The notes below the pieces were generated by a model, which had not been told where the DNA came from, made no database searches, and saw only the letters and a list, made by a program, of their open reading frames with translations. Below are positions 14,496 through 22,945 of a DNA stretch of 64,000 bases, in pieces; positions within the stretch are counted from its first letter, which is position 1, and every line of letters begins with the position of its first letter. Source of the DNA: a virus; IMG/VR virus record IMGVR_UViG_3300021401_000004, positions 28,961 to 92,960 of that record. The stretch is one strand, 5' to 3'. The translations under genes and the position numbers were made by a program.

Positions 14496-16202
14496 ATGCG
14501 ATACACGATTATTACGCCCACGATCCTTCGCCCGAGTTTATTGCGGGCGTGCGCCTCGGTTGACAGCCAAACCTATAAAGACTACGAGCACATCGTCGTT
14601 GTAGACTCTGAGATTTCAGACGACACAATCTCGAAGATCGCTCATCCGCAGAGAACGGTTGTCCGATGTGAAAAGCCCCATAATAATTGGGGGCATACTT
14701 GCACCCATCAGGCTTGGGCACTCGCCAAGGGCGACTACGTTCTCAGGTTGGACGACGATAATTTCCTAGCCGATCCAAACGTTCTCGAAGACCTGAAGGT
14801 AGTTGACAAGCCTTGGGCGATTTTCCCGATGACGCGTTTTGGCGGGCGATTCTTTAACGATCCGCCTGGAATACGGAAAACGGATTCGGGTAGCATCTTG
14901 GTCCGCCGCGATCTCGGCCCGTGGCCCGATCTGAATCAGTACGACGCGGACGGGGTGTTCGTTGAGCAACTTCTAAAGCAGCATCCGTACCAAGCGTTGG
15001 CTGACAGTCGCCCGTTAGTTATCGCACCACATTCGGCAGAAAATGTCGAAGTTACGACGGGCAATCGAGTGTCGATCTACACGCCCGTACATGACGCTTC
15101 GTACTTACCGCAGGTTTACGAATCGATTAAGCACCAGGATTTTTGGGAATGGATAATTGTATGGAACAACGGGGCGGTTCCGTTGGAGTTCAACGATCCT
15201 CGGGTAAAATCCCGCGTCTTATACAAAGCACCCGAAAAGGTAGGTACGCTAAAAGCCTACGCCTGCGAGCAAGCCGCGGGCGATATCCTTCTAGAGCTTG
15301 ACTGCGACGACCTTTTGTTGCCCGGCGCGATCTCAGAAGTTCAGAAAGCGTTCGCCGATCCAGAAATTGGATTTGTCTATTCGAACGCGATTCATACTAC
15401 GGGCGACCTTGAGAAGTTCCCGCGCTACGACGAAATCTACGGGTGGAAATTCCGCGAAGTAGAATACGCGGGCAAGATTTTAGACGAGTGCGTGAGTTTT
15501 CCGCCGACGCCCGAAGCCGTATCAAGAATCTGGTACGCGCCTGATCACCTTCGGGCATTTCGTAGAAGCGTGTATCACCAGATCGGCGGCTATGACAAGT
15601 CCATGAAGATTCTGGACGACTCGGATATTATTTGTCGGGCGTATTTGGCTACAAAGTTCAAGCACATCGACAAGCCGCTGTACGTCTACCGCGTCCACGG
15701 GAACAATTCTTGGCTGCGGTTTAACAAGGATATTCAGGAAGGCGTTTATAAAGTCTACGATCAGTACATCGAGAGACTGGCGGGCCGCTGGGCAAACCTT
15801 AACGGGCTGGCGGTAGTTGACGATCTAAATATCTTACCAATGTTGCCCGAAAGTTCTGCGGGCGTTATTCGTTCAACTTCGCTTTGTATGGCGGCTGACC
15901 CAATTCGGGTGATGAAAGAAATATCCCGAGTTCTGGCCCCCGGAGGAATGGCGTTCCTTACCGTGCCTTCGACTGATGGGCGAGGCGCTTTCCAAGACCC
16001 GAGGCATAGGTCATTCTGGAACGAAAATTCGTTTCTTTATTATACGAACAAGGGCTGGAGTAAATTTATTGAGACGCCCGTAAAATTTCAGGCGACAAGA
16101 TTGTACACGACCGAAAAAGACGAACGGCAAATCTGCTGGACAATCGCTCATCTTGTTTCGCTTAAATCGGGCTACCGCCCGCCGGGATTAATTGAAATAT
16201 GA
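14496..16202 (+). CDS. Double GT2 glycosyltransferase with methyltransferase-like tail
   Basis: A 568-residue protein. Domain 1 (residues 1-190) begins IITPTILRPSLLRACASV and has the metal-binding LRLDDDN. Domain 2 (about 192-430) begins VSIYTPVHDASYLPQVYESI, has LELDCDD and the acceptor-side LDDSDI. Residues about 430-560 resemble the C-terminal half of a class I methyltransferase (EISRVLAPGGMAFLTVPS) without the SAM-binding G-x-G-x-G part. Likely roles are glycosylation of fibre or coat proteins, or of host surface glycans. It overlaps the next gene as ATGA. Confidence 0.8.
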   Translation: MRYTIITPTILRPSLLRACASVDSQTYKDYEHIVVVDSEISDDTISKIAHPQRTVVRCEKPHNNWGHTCTHQAWALAKGDYVLRLDDDNFLADPNVLEDLKVVDKPWAIFPMTRFGGRFFNDPPGIRKTDSGSILVRRDLGPWPDLNQYDADGVFVEQLLKQHPYQALADSRPLVIAPHSAENVEVTTGNRVSIYTPVHDASYLPQVYESIKHQDFWEWIIVWNNGAVPLEFNDPRVKSRVLYKAPEKVGTLKAYACEQAAGDILLELDCDDLLLPGAISEVQKAFADPEIGFVYSNAIHTTGDLEKFPRYDEIYGWKFREVEYAGKILDECVSFPPTPEAVSRIWYAPDHLRAFRRSVYHQIGGYDKSMKILDDSDIICRAYLATKFKHIDKPLYVYRVHGNNSWLRFNKDIQEGVYKVYDQYIERLAGRWANLNGLAVVDDLNILPMLPESSAGVIRSTSLCMAADPIRVMKEISRVLAPGGMAFLTVPSTDGRGAFQDPRHRSFWNENSFLYYTNKGWSKFIETPVKFQATRLYTTEKDERQICWTIAHLVSLKSGYRPPGLIEI

Positions 16203-16612
16203 GCATTACCTTGACAACGCCGTACGTAGTAAATGTAAACGGGTCGGTCGTGGAAGACGATACTATCGGGGCGTGTACAAGTTCTTCAATGGACTACCTC
16301 GCCCGCATGCTTACGTATACTTTCAAAATAGGTTCCCTTACGGGCAGCCCGTCAAACCTAAACGTCGGCCCGTACTCCCAGAATCCGCCTAGTCAAAACA
16401 TTGTTGTCAGCGTCTACGTAGGCCCGACTATTGGCACACAGACTTTCGGGCAATGGTTTTTGAATGGCGTTCTTCAGGCGACGATCATTCCTTCGGGCAC
16501 TCTGGCCCCATTCGTTACAAGTCTTTTGGCCGACAGGAACTCGGCAGAAGGTTTTGTCGCGGTGAGCGGCGGCCTTCTCCCCGGTTCGGTCGTGCCTTGG
16601 ACCCAGCTTTAA
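16199..16612 (+). CDS. Hypothetical structural protein
   Basis: A 137-residue, beta-rich, Ser/Thr/Gly-rich protein beginning MSITLTTPYVVNVNGS, with no charged helical parts, coupled to the glycosyltransferase by ATGA overlap. Probably a baseplate or fibre accessory; family unknown. Confidence 0.55.
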   Translation: MSITLTTPYVVNVNGSVVEDDTIGACTSSSMDYLARMLTYTFKIGSLTGSPSNLNVGPYSQNPPSQNIVVSVYVGPTIGTQTFGQWFLNGVLQATIIPSGTLAPFVTSLLADRNSAEGFVAVSGGLLPGSVVPWTQL

Positions 16613-16636
16613 TCCGTTTTCCGTACAGGAGATTTC

Positions 16637-16903
16637 ATGTTTCAAAATTATCCGTTTAATACATCGCAAGTCTCGGTCACGGCGTCGGCTACACCGATCT
16701 TGCCCGCCAACTCCAGTCGCTCTGGAGTATCAATAGTCAATACGGGCAGCACCACGGTCTATATTGGAAACAGTGCGTCCGTCACGACTTCCACGGGCTA
16801 CCCTGTTTTAGCAAGTTCGGCGGTTGGGTTCGCTACCACACTCGCTATCTTCGGAGTTACGGCATCATCTTCGTCCACCGTCGGCGTTTTGGAAACCCAA
16901 TAA
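16637..16903 (+). CDS. Small structural protein, paralogue of 10652
   Basis: An 88-residue protein (MFQNYPFNTSQVSVTA...), beta-rich, with a normal ATG and GGAG site. Its likeness to the 10652 product along the whole length shows a duplicated fibre-associated unit placed before each collagen-like fibre gene. A clean TCCGTTTTCCGTA motif lies in the gap at 16613-16625. Confidence 0.6.
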   Translation: MFQNYPFNTSQVSVTASATPILPANSSRSGVSIVNTGSTTVYIGNSASVTTSTGYPVLASSAVGFATTLAIFGVTASSSSTVGVLETQ

Positions 16904-16904
16904 C

Positions 16905-17600
16905 ATGGCGAATAAGCAATATTACGTTCCAACAAACTCTTCCTCTGGAACTGGCGGGGGCGGCGGAGTTTCGTCCATCACGGGCGACGGCTCACTCATT
17001 ACTAACAGCGGGTCAACGGGCGCGGTAACCTTGACGCTCGGAACGCTGCCCGCAACTTCCCTTCCCATTCCTACCGGGGCCGAAACAGCGGGTATAGGAT
17101 ATTTCTTTGGCGGAATATCTTCGCCTGATATATTGTCTAAGGGCGGACTGGCACTATCTACCACGGGCTGGACAGCGAACCAAGCCTACGCCTTCCTGTT
17201 CTACCAACCTTCCGTTATTTCGGTCGGCCATGTCTCGATCCTTTGCGCGACGGCCAGCGCAGCGACAGCGGCGAGCGCCGGGATTTACAGCGTTACGGGG
17301 ACCAAACTTGTTGATAGCGGAGTTTTCGCAACCACAAGCCCCGGCGTGCTTACGAACGCGATTACGCCCGTTACACTTCAAGCCGCGTTTTATTACTACG
17401 TTTTTACGACCAACTCGGCAGCGAACGGCTTTGAATACTTTGGCGGGAACAGCACCAATCTCGGTCTGATCGTTAACGCCCTTGGAAATCGGGCGGCTAA
17501 AGGCACGGCGACTACGGGCGGGGCTTTGAATACCGCTCTTGGTTCATTAACCGCATTGGCCGCTATTACTTCTTGCCCGATGGCACTGTTCGAGCCGTAA
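16905..17600 (+). CDS. Tail-fibre-like protein
   Basis: A 231-residue protein starting at ATG 16905 (MANKQYYVPTNSS), similar in its opening to the 11551 fibre (MSNKQYPVPFEFSS). Gly-rich hinge at residues 14-20, then beta-rich sequence. Probably a fibre or fibre-attachment subunit that lacks the collagen block. Confidence 0.6.
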   Translation: MANKQYYVPTNSSSGTGGGGGVSSITGDGSLITNSGSTGAVTLTLGTLPATSLPIPTGAETAGIGYFFGGISSPDILSKGGLALSTTGWTANQAYAFLFYQPSVISVGHVSILCATASAATAASAGIYSVTGTKLVDSGVFATTSPGVLTNAITPVTLQAAFYYYVFTTNSAANGFEYFGGNSTNLGLIVNALGNRAAKGTATTGGALNTALGSLTALAAITSCPMALFEP

Positions 17601-17615
17601 CAAGGAAAATATCTT

Positions 17616-19949
17616 ATGGGTTTTGATTACACGGTTGTTGGACCGCCGACGCTACCCGCGCCATCGACGCCCGCGACTTGTTACGACAAGCAGAACGACG
17701 TTCTTTATTGCTCGACACCCGCGAATCCCACGATTCCTACTACGTGGTCGCCTATTAACGGGTACGCGGGCACGAACCCGCAAACTGGTAGTTATTCGGC
17801 GCAGATATCGGATAACGCGCATTTGCTGGTGTTCAATATTGGCGGAACGCCCGCAACTCTTAAGCTTTTGAATCCTCCGCCTAGTTCGACTTGGGCGACG
17901 TACGTACAAAATATAGGAACAGCAAGTCTTACGGTTTCTGGCAACGGTCTAGACATCAACGGCATTCCCGCATCTTTGTCGGTTTCCGGGGGATCGGGCG
18001 TTCTAATATATACGGACGGAAAGAATTACTTCGCTCTGCTTGGGGGCGGGGGAAGTGGGTCTCAAGGACCGCAGGGCCCGCAAGGTCCTCAAGGGTTCCA
18101 AGGAGCACAAGGTTCTGGTGTTCAAGGGCCTCAAGGGACTCCCGGACCACAAGGCAATCAGGGATTCCAAGGCCCGCAGGGATCGGGCGCTCAAGGGGCG
18201 CAGGGCGTCCAAGGCCCGCAAGGATTGCAAGGGTTTCAAGGCCCCGCTGGCGGCGGGAACAGCAACCTGATTCTAGCCAATACTACGCCCGCAACCTCTT
18301 CGACGCCGCAGTCGTCCCCGGTTTTGGGATTAGACGGTACATGGTTCGGGCCGTTCTTAGCCTCCGCAACGGATGGCTGGACTATTCAGGATGTTCCCAC
18401 GGTATCGACAACCATGCCCGCTGGCAAAGTTGCTACGGCGTCTGAGACGGGCGGCGTTGTTACTCTTTCGGGCACGGGTATGACCGTGTTTCCTGTATTG
18501 AGTACAGCAGGGTTTACGGGCACCAATCAGGGAAGCACGCCCGTAATTTTCGAAGGCTTTACTACGCTAACTTGGCTCAACGGTCAAGTCGTGAAGTTGA
18601 TTACTAATACGTCTTCGTCGATAACCTTTCTTGATCCTACTAGCCACGCCAATCAGGGAAGTGTCGCGGAAACTGGTGTCACGGCTTCGTCCGCACAGAG
18701 CACGCTAACATTTCAGCAACTTTCGGGCTCAGCCCCATTAGGCGTATTTCAATTATCGAACCCCACTCCGGCGACTGCGGATTCGATGATGACTTCTCCA
18801 ACCTTGCAATTCCAGACGAATCGCTGGAACGGGTCCTCGTCCGTGCCCGAAGACTGGAGTATTTATTCTAACGGCATCACTACGGGAAACGCCGCCGCGA
18901 GCCTGGTTTTCTCTTACACGGGGCAAACCACGAACACGGGCGCAGTCCTATTAGTCGGGCAGGGCAATTCGAACCAGAACACACCCAACCTTGGCTGGTA
19001 TAACAACAACAACGGAGTCCTCCAAACCGTAGGATTCATTGGCATGACGCCCGCAGACGGAACGACGTACAACACGGCGTTCAGCATGCAAACCACTTCA
19101 AACGGAAGTGCGATGGCGCTAGGCGGCGCGGCGGGTTCTACGGCAGGCGCGGATGTAGACATCGGCAGCCAGAACAATAACGTCAGAAACAATACAACTG
19201 GCCCGAACTACGGCATTGTTTTGGGTGGGGTGTATTTGGGCGGAAATCCCGGATTCGGCGGGGAAACCTTTCAGCCCGCTTCCGGCGCGTCCAAGAATTT
19301 CTGCGTCTGGGTGGGGGGGAAGTTTAATCCGACCACCGGGACTAGCACTTTCTCGGGATTGTACGTAACCCCGATTATCGCGGGCACGAGCAGCGGAAAC
19401 ACGACGGCACTAACGGTCGCCCCGCAACAAACTCTCACTAATCTTACGGGCACCAATCTAATTCAGGATTGGCAGTCGGGGGCGTCGGGAACTACGCCCG
19501 GAACCTCCGTAGCCAGCATCGACTACAACGGAAAATTCCATACATATTCTGGAATAACGACGGCGGGCAACGGTGTTCCGGCGGAAGCTAACCAGATCAT
19601 CGCCACAGGCTTGACCGCAAATTACAATGCGGGCACTGCGAAGACGATTTTTACGCCTACTGCGGCGAGTCAACTACGGATTTCGTTCACTCAGGCTATC
19701 ACGACGGCGGATGCGGTTAGTTCGACATTCCCGAGCCTCACACTTGGCTGGACGGATGCGGGCGGAATCGCCCGAACCAAAATTCTCGTTGCGACTTCGG
19801 CTACAAATACGACGGCGGTAGAAAGCGACGGAGTAACGGTTATCACCACGAACACTAGCACGGCGGTTACGGTTACTAGCGCGAGTTATGCTTCAAACAC
19901 GCCCGCGACTATGACATACGCCCTGACGATAACGACCGAGGTACTTTAA
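17616..19949 (+). CDS. Large collagen-like tail-fibre protein
   Basis: A 777-residue protein. After about 145 residues of beta-rich head comes a G-X-Y stalk (residues about 148-212: [16 protein letters not shown]...), then a long Thr/Ser/Asn-rich region, and the segment [20 protein letters not shown] shared with the 11551 fibre. Likely the main host-contact fibre. It has RBS AAGGAAAA before ATG 17616. Confidence 0.75.
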   Translation: MGFDYTVVGPPTLPAPSTPATCYDKQNDVLYCSTPANPTIPTTWSPINGYAGTNPQTGSYSAQISDNAHLLVFNIGGTPATLKLLNPPPSSTWATYVQNIGTASLTVSGNGLDINGIPASLSVSGGSGVLIYTDGKNYFALLGGGGSGSQGPQGPQGPQGFQGAQGSGVQGPQGTPGPQGNQGFQGPQGSGAQGAQGVQGPQGLQGFQGPAGGGNSNLILANTTPATSSTPQSSPVLGLDGTWFGPFLASATDGWTIQDVPTVSTTMPAGKVATASETGGVVTLSGTGMTVFPVLSTAGFTGTNQGSTPVIFEGFTTLTWLNGQVVKLITNTSSSITFLDPTSHANQGSVAETGVTASSAQSTLTFQQLSGSAPLGVFQLSNPTPATADSMMTSPTLQFQTNRWNGSSSVPEDWSIYSNGITTGNAAASLVFSYTGQTTNTGAVLLVGQGNSNQNTPNLGWYNNNNGVLQTVGFIGMTPADGTTYNTAFSMQTTSNGSAMALGGAAGSTAGADVDIGSQNNNVRNNTTGPNYGIVLGGVYLGGNPGFGGETFQPASGASKNFCVWVGGKFNPTTGTSTFSGLYVTPIIAGTSSGNTTALTVAPQQTLTNLTGTNLIQDWQSGASGTTPGTSVASIDYNGKFHTYSGITTAGNGVPAEANQIIATGLTANYNAGTAKTIFTPTAASQLRISFTQAITTADAVSSTFPSLTLGWTDAGGIARTKILVATSATNTTAVESDGVTVITTNTSTAVTVTSASYASNTPATMTYALTITTEVL

Positions 19950-19950
19950 A

Positions 19951-20139
19951 ATGATGGATAAAATTCTCAGCAATATGAAGGATTATCATCTTCCGATCTG
20001 CCTACTCGTGTTTCTTATAGGAAGCGTGATTCATTGGTTCCATCATTTGGATGCAAGTTACGTGGGGTTTACCGCTACGGTTCTTGGGGCAATTACGGGG
20101 CACGCCTTCTCGCCAGCACAAAACAACAACGGCCAATAA
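19951..20139 (+). CDS. Holin-like membrane protein
   Basis: A 62-residue protein: a short helix, then a hydrophobic span (ICLLVFLIGSVIHWF), a short turn and a second weaker span (FTATVLGAITGHAF), then a polar tail. Two-span topology and small size fit a class II holin; position within the virion operon is compatible. Function is inferred from topology only. Confidence 0.5.
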   Translation: MMDKILSNMKDYHLPICLLVFLIGSVIHWFHHLDASYVGFTATVLGAITGHAFSPAQNNNGQ

Positions 20140-20157
20140 TACGGAAAACGGACAAAT

Positions 20158-20478
20158 ATGATCTTCATCGTAATCCTAATCTCGGTTGCCTTCTGCGAAG
20201 CCTGCGGAATCTACGACGCTACAATGACCGAAAAGGGCCTGAAGGCGGGCGTTGCCGTTGAGGGTTTTGATTGGCTCGTAGGCGAAAAGCCGAGTGCGGT
20301 CGCCTTGTATCTACGGGACAATCTTCTACTCGGGTTCTGCTCATTGCCCGCAATCTTGTGCGCAACCGTTTTCCATAACGTGCCTCTGGCTTACGGGGCG
20401 TGCATTTCGCCCGTACTCTATGGGATTAAACACATTCAGGGCGGTAGGCAATGGAAGAAACTTGTGGGTGGGAAATAG
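20158..20478 (+). CDS. Small membrane protein
   Basis: A 106-residue protein with an N-terminal hydrophobic segment (IFIVILISVAFCEACGI) and another near residues 55-85. A TACGGAAAACGGA motif (20140-20152) sits between it and the holin-like gene. Adjacent to the holin-like gene, so possibly a lysis or membrane-insertion partner; no family recognised. It ends directly at the next ATG. Confidence 0.5.
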   Translation: MIFIVILISVAFCEACGIYDATMTEKGLKAGVAVEGFDWLVGEKPSAVALYLRDNLLLGFCSLPAILCATVFHNVPLAYGACISPVLYGIKHIQGGRQWKKLVGGK

Positions 20479-21783
20479 ATGGCCGTTAACAACTCCAGCT
20501 ACACGCTCCAGGATGTCGCGGACATAATCTCGGCGAATGGAGATACCGCGCCCGCGTTGGCTACGGGCGGGTTCTCGCAGCAGCCCATGATCCAGATGGC
20601 CAATAAAGTTTTGGCGGCCATGCTAAACGGAGGAGCACAGGGGCAGCCGATGGGATGGAAATGGAATCGACTGCTCGTTACCCCCTTCCCCACGATTTCT
20701 TGGCAGCAGGATTATTTTATTGCTGGACTGGTAAATCTTTCGTGGCTTGAGAGCGCGTGGGGGATTTGTTTCACAAACACTTCCCAGCCGAAACCGAAGA
20801 TACCCCTCGAAGTTCATAAGGACTTGTTAGTTACGTATCAGCAGTGCGGATACCCTGGGAAAGTGTGCTGGGTCCAGGCTAGTCAAGCGCAAACCGGAAC
20901 GTGGGGTGACACGGAACTTCAAACTCCGACCGGACAAAACAACCCCGGCCCTGGAGTTTTGTATGTAAATCCGTTAACCGTACTGACCCAACCTTCGAAC
21001 GCTTCGACCGCAATCGAAGACCCGAACGGCGGGCTTTGGGCGCTTACGACTTACGGAACCTGCGGAACGTTCAACCCATTCGCGTTGAATATCACAGCGA
21101 CTTCGATTACCGGAAATGTTCTGACTGTTACTTGCCCGAATTCAGTTCAAATTGGGCAGAGCGTGTTGCTTCAGGGAACTGCTGAACCGTTCCTAAACGG
21201 GCAGTCTGTAACCGTGGCGTCCGTTATCGGAGCTAGCCCGAATCAAACAGGATTTACCGCCGCATTTGTAAATGCAAATTACAGCAACCCCGCCGACACT
21301 GGAACCGTATTCATCAATCAGACTTACCCGACTCTGACTAGCCCTAACATCGTGGCTACGACCGTCATCGACGGAACCGTTGTCTGGACCGCGATCAACC
21401 CCAACGGGCAAGCGATTCGCCTGAATCCGATTCCGCCGCAGCAAGGCCAAGTCTGGACGATCAACTGCGTGGGACAATTGCGAATTACTCAGTTCACGAC
21501 GTTGACGCAAAGCCTGGGAGTACTGCCCGACGATTACTATCAGACTTTCGTAGACGGCTGCATGTCCGAAGCATACCGAAGAAATCCAGACGCAAAAATA
21601 CGCGCCCGTTTCAAAGACGAGTGGACTATTTGGTTGAAGTCTCTGAAAGAGTCTTTCGACTTTGCGAATAAAGAAATGGACGATTTTGGTTTTTATCCTT
21701 CCGAACCGATCATGGAGACGGGCGCGGGCAGCATTTGGCTGGGGCCTGCTGCGCCGTATCCAGGATGGCCGTGGTACTACTAA
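20479..21783 (+). CDS. Tail or connector structural protein
   Basis: A 434-residue protein. N-terminal and C-terminal parts (PDDYYQTFVDGCMSEAYRRNPDAK...) are helical and resemble podovirus head-tail connector or tail-tube adaptors; the middle is a beta insert with DGTVVWTAINPNG, a carbohydrate-module-like motif that recurs in the next two virion genes. Paralogue of 21787 by overall plan. Confidence 0.6.
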   Translation: MAVNNSSYTLQDVADIISANGDTAPALATGGFSQQPMIQMANKVLAAMLNGGAQGQPMGWKWNRLLVTPFPTISWQQDYFIAGLVNLSWLESAWGICFTNTSQPKPKIPLEVHKDLLVTYQQCGYPGKVCWVQASQAQTGTWGDTELQTPTGQNNPGPGVLYVNPLTVLTQPSNASTAIEDPNGGLWALTTYGTCGTFNPFALNITATSITGNVLTVTCPNSVQIGQSVLLQGTAEPFLNGQSVTVASVIGASPNQTGFTAAFVNANYSNPADTGTVFINQTYPTLTSPNIVATTVIDGTVVWTAINPNGQAIRLNPIPPQQGQVWTINCVGQLRITQFTTLTQSLGVLPDDYYQTFVDGCMSEAYRRNPDAKIRARFKDEWTIWLKSLKESFDFANKEMDDFGFYPSEPIMETGAGSIWLGPAAPYPGWPWYY

Positions 21784-21786
21784 AAT

Positions 21787-22686
21787 ATGGCGTCTACGAA
21801 AACAATTCTCGCGAGCATGGAGTGGGCGAAGCGTTTCTGCTTCAACCGCCATCTTTCCATCGGCGGTTTCAAGGAACCCACGATTACTTCGGCCAACACC
21901 GTCTTGCAGACAATCTTGGGAAAGCCCTTCCGCTGGCAATTTAATCGGGCGATTACGGGCTTTTTCGCCACACCCGGAACCCAAGATTATCTTCTTCTCT
22001 ACTCGTGGCCCGCGAGTCAAACATTGTCTGCGGGCGTCCAACTTATCGACAGCAACGGAAACTCGCAAGTCGTCACAGTTGCGGGCACTACGAACGCCAC
22101 GATCCCCGGATGGAATATCACCAAGGGCGGAACAACTACGGATAACGGAGTGACTTGGACGAACCAAGGCCCGATTCCGAATGCGGTTTCGAGCTTCAGT
22201 TTTGGCTGGATTGAGAATGCGAGCGTCCAAGACCCGGTGTCCAGTAAATGGGTTCAGATTTCAAACAAAGTCGATCTCGCGCTGGATGCCGCTACGAGCC
22301 GCCCGCAGAATATTGCCGCTGAACTTCCGGGCAGCCTCGGCGTTTTGTTCAGGCTTATGCCCGTGCCTGACAAGGCGTATCCCGTAGCAATTACGCTGCA
22401 ACAGGAAGCGCCAACAGTTTCTAGTTTGGCCCAGACGTGGGCACCGTTGCCCGATAGTTTTGGATACGTCTATCAACTCGGGTTTCTGAGCTTCGCTTAC
22501 GAGTTTAGCGACGATTCAAGATGGGCCCCAACCCGCCAGAAATTTATTGCGGGCTTGCTAGGCGCGGCGGAAGGTTTGACCGCCACCGAAATTGACATCT
22601 TTTTGACTAACTTCAACGCGATTTCGCTCGATCCTATCGGGCGTCAGATGGCGTTGAATCAGGGGATGCAGCATCGGCAGATTTAA
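21787..22686 (+). CDS. Tail or connector structural protein, paralogue of 20479
   Basis: A 299-residue protein with the same helical frame (SDDSRWAPTRQKFIAGLLG...) around a beta insert with NGVTWTNQGP. Probably forms a ring at the portal-tail junction with 20479. It ends four bases into the antisense gene at 22683. Confidence 0.6.
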   Translation: MASTKTILASMEWAKRFCFNRHLSIGGFKEPTITSANTVLQTILGKPFRWQFNRAITGFFATPGTQDYLLLYSWPASQTLSAGVQLIDSNGNSQVVTVAGTTNATIPGWNITKGGTTTDNGVTWTNQGPIPNAVSSFSFGWIENASVQDPVSSKWVQISNKVDLALDAATSRPQNIAAELPGSLGVLFRLMPVPDKAYPVAITLQQEAPTVSSLAQTWAPLPDSFGYVYQLGFLSFAYEFSDDSRWAPTRQKFIAGLLGAAEGLTATEIDIFLTNFNAISLDPIGRQMALNQGMQHRQI

Positions 22687-22907
22687 TAATAATCGAGGGG
22701 GTCTTCCTCGCGAATTATTCCGCGTATTTCTAGACTTTGCATTTCGTTGAATTCTAGGCGGTGCCCGAAGTGCTTCCACAGAAATTCTTTCAGCAGAGTT
22801 TCGGGCTCTCCCGAATAGAAGCAAAACGACGAACTGCTGCGCGAACTTTGCCCGATCCAAACTGAACTTTTACATTTGTGGCAGGCTAATTCGTAGGTAT
22901 CGCTCAT
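22683..22907 (-). CDS. Small zinc-finger-like cargo protein
   Basis: A 74-residue protein beginning MSDTYELACHKCKSSVW, with one Cys pair, a Ser-rich stretch and an acidic C-terminus. ATG 22907 lies six bases after the TATAAT of a consensus promoter, hence leaderless. It is a lone leftward gene between two rightward virion genes and is probably expressed in the prophage when not repressed. Function unknown. Confidence 0.6.
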   Translation of the reverse strand: MSDTYELACHKCKSSVWIGQSSRSSSSFCFYSGEPETLLKEFLWKHFGHRLEFNEMQSLEIRGIIREEDPLDYY

Positions 22908-22913
22908 TCCCAA

Positions 22914-22942
22914 ATTATACGGAAAACGGACAGGATTGTCAA
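22914..22942 (-). promoter_or_regulatory. Consensus leftward promoter fused to the 13-bp motif
   Basis: Minus strand TTGACA (22942-22937), 17-bp spacer, perfect TATAAT (22919-22914). The motif at 22918-22930 forms the spacer's right half and the first bases of the -10 box. This is the best consensus promoter in the window and must be held off by something. Confidence 0.8.
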
Positions 22943-22945
22943 TAG

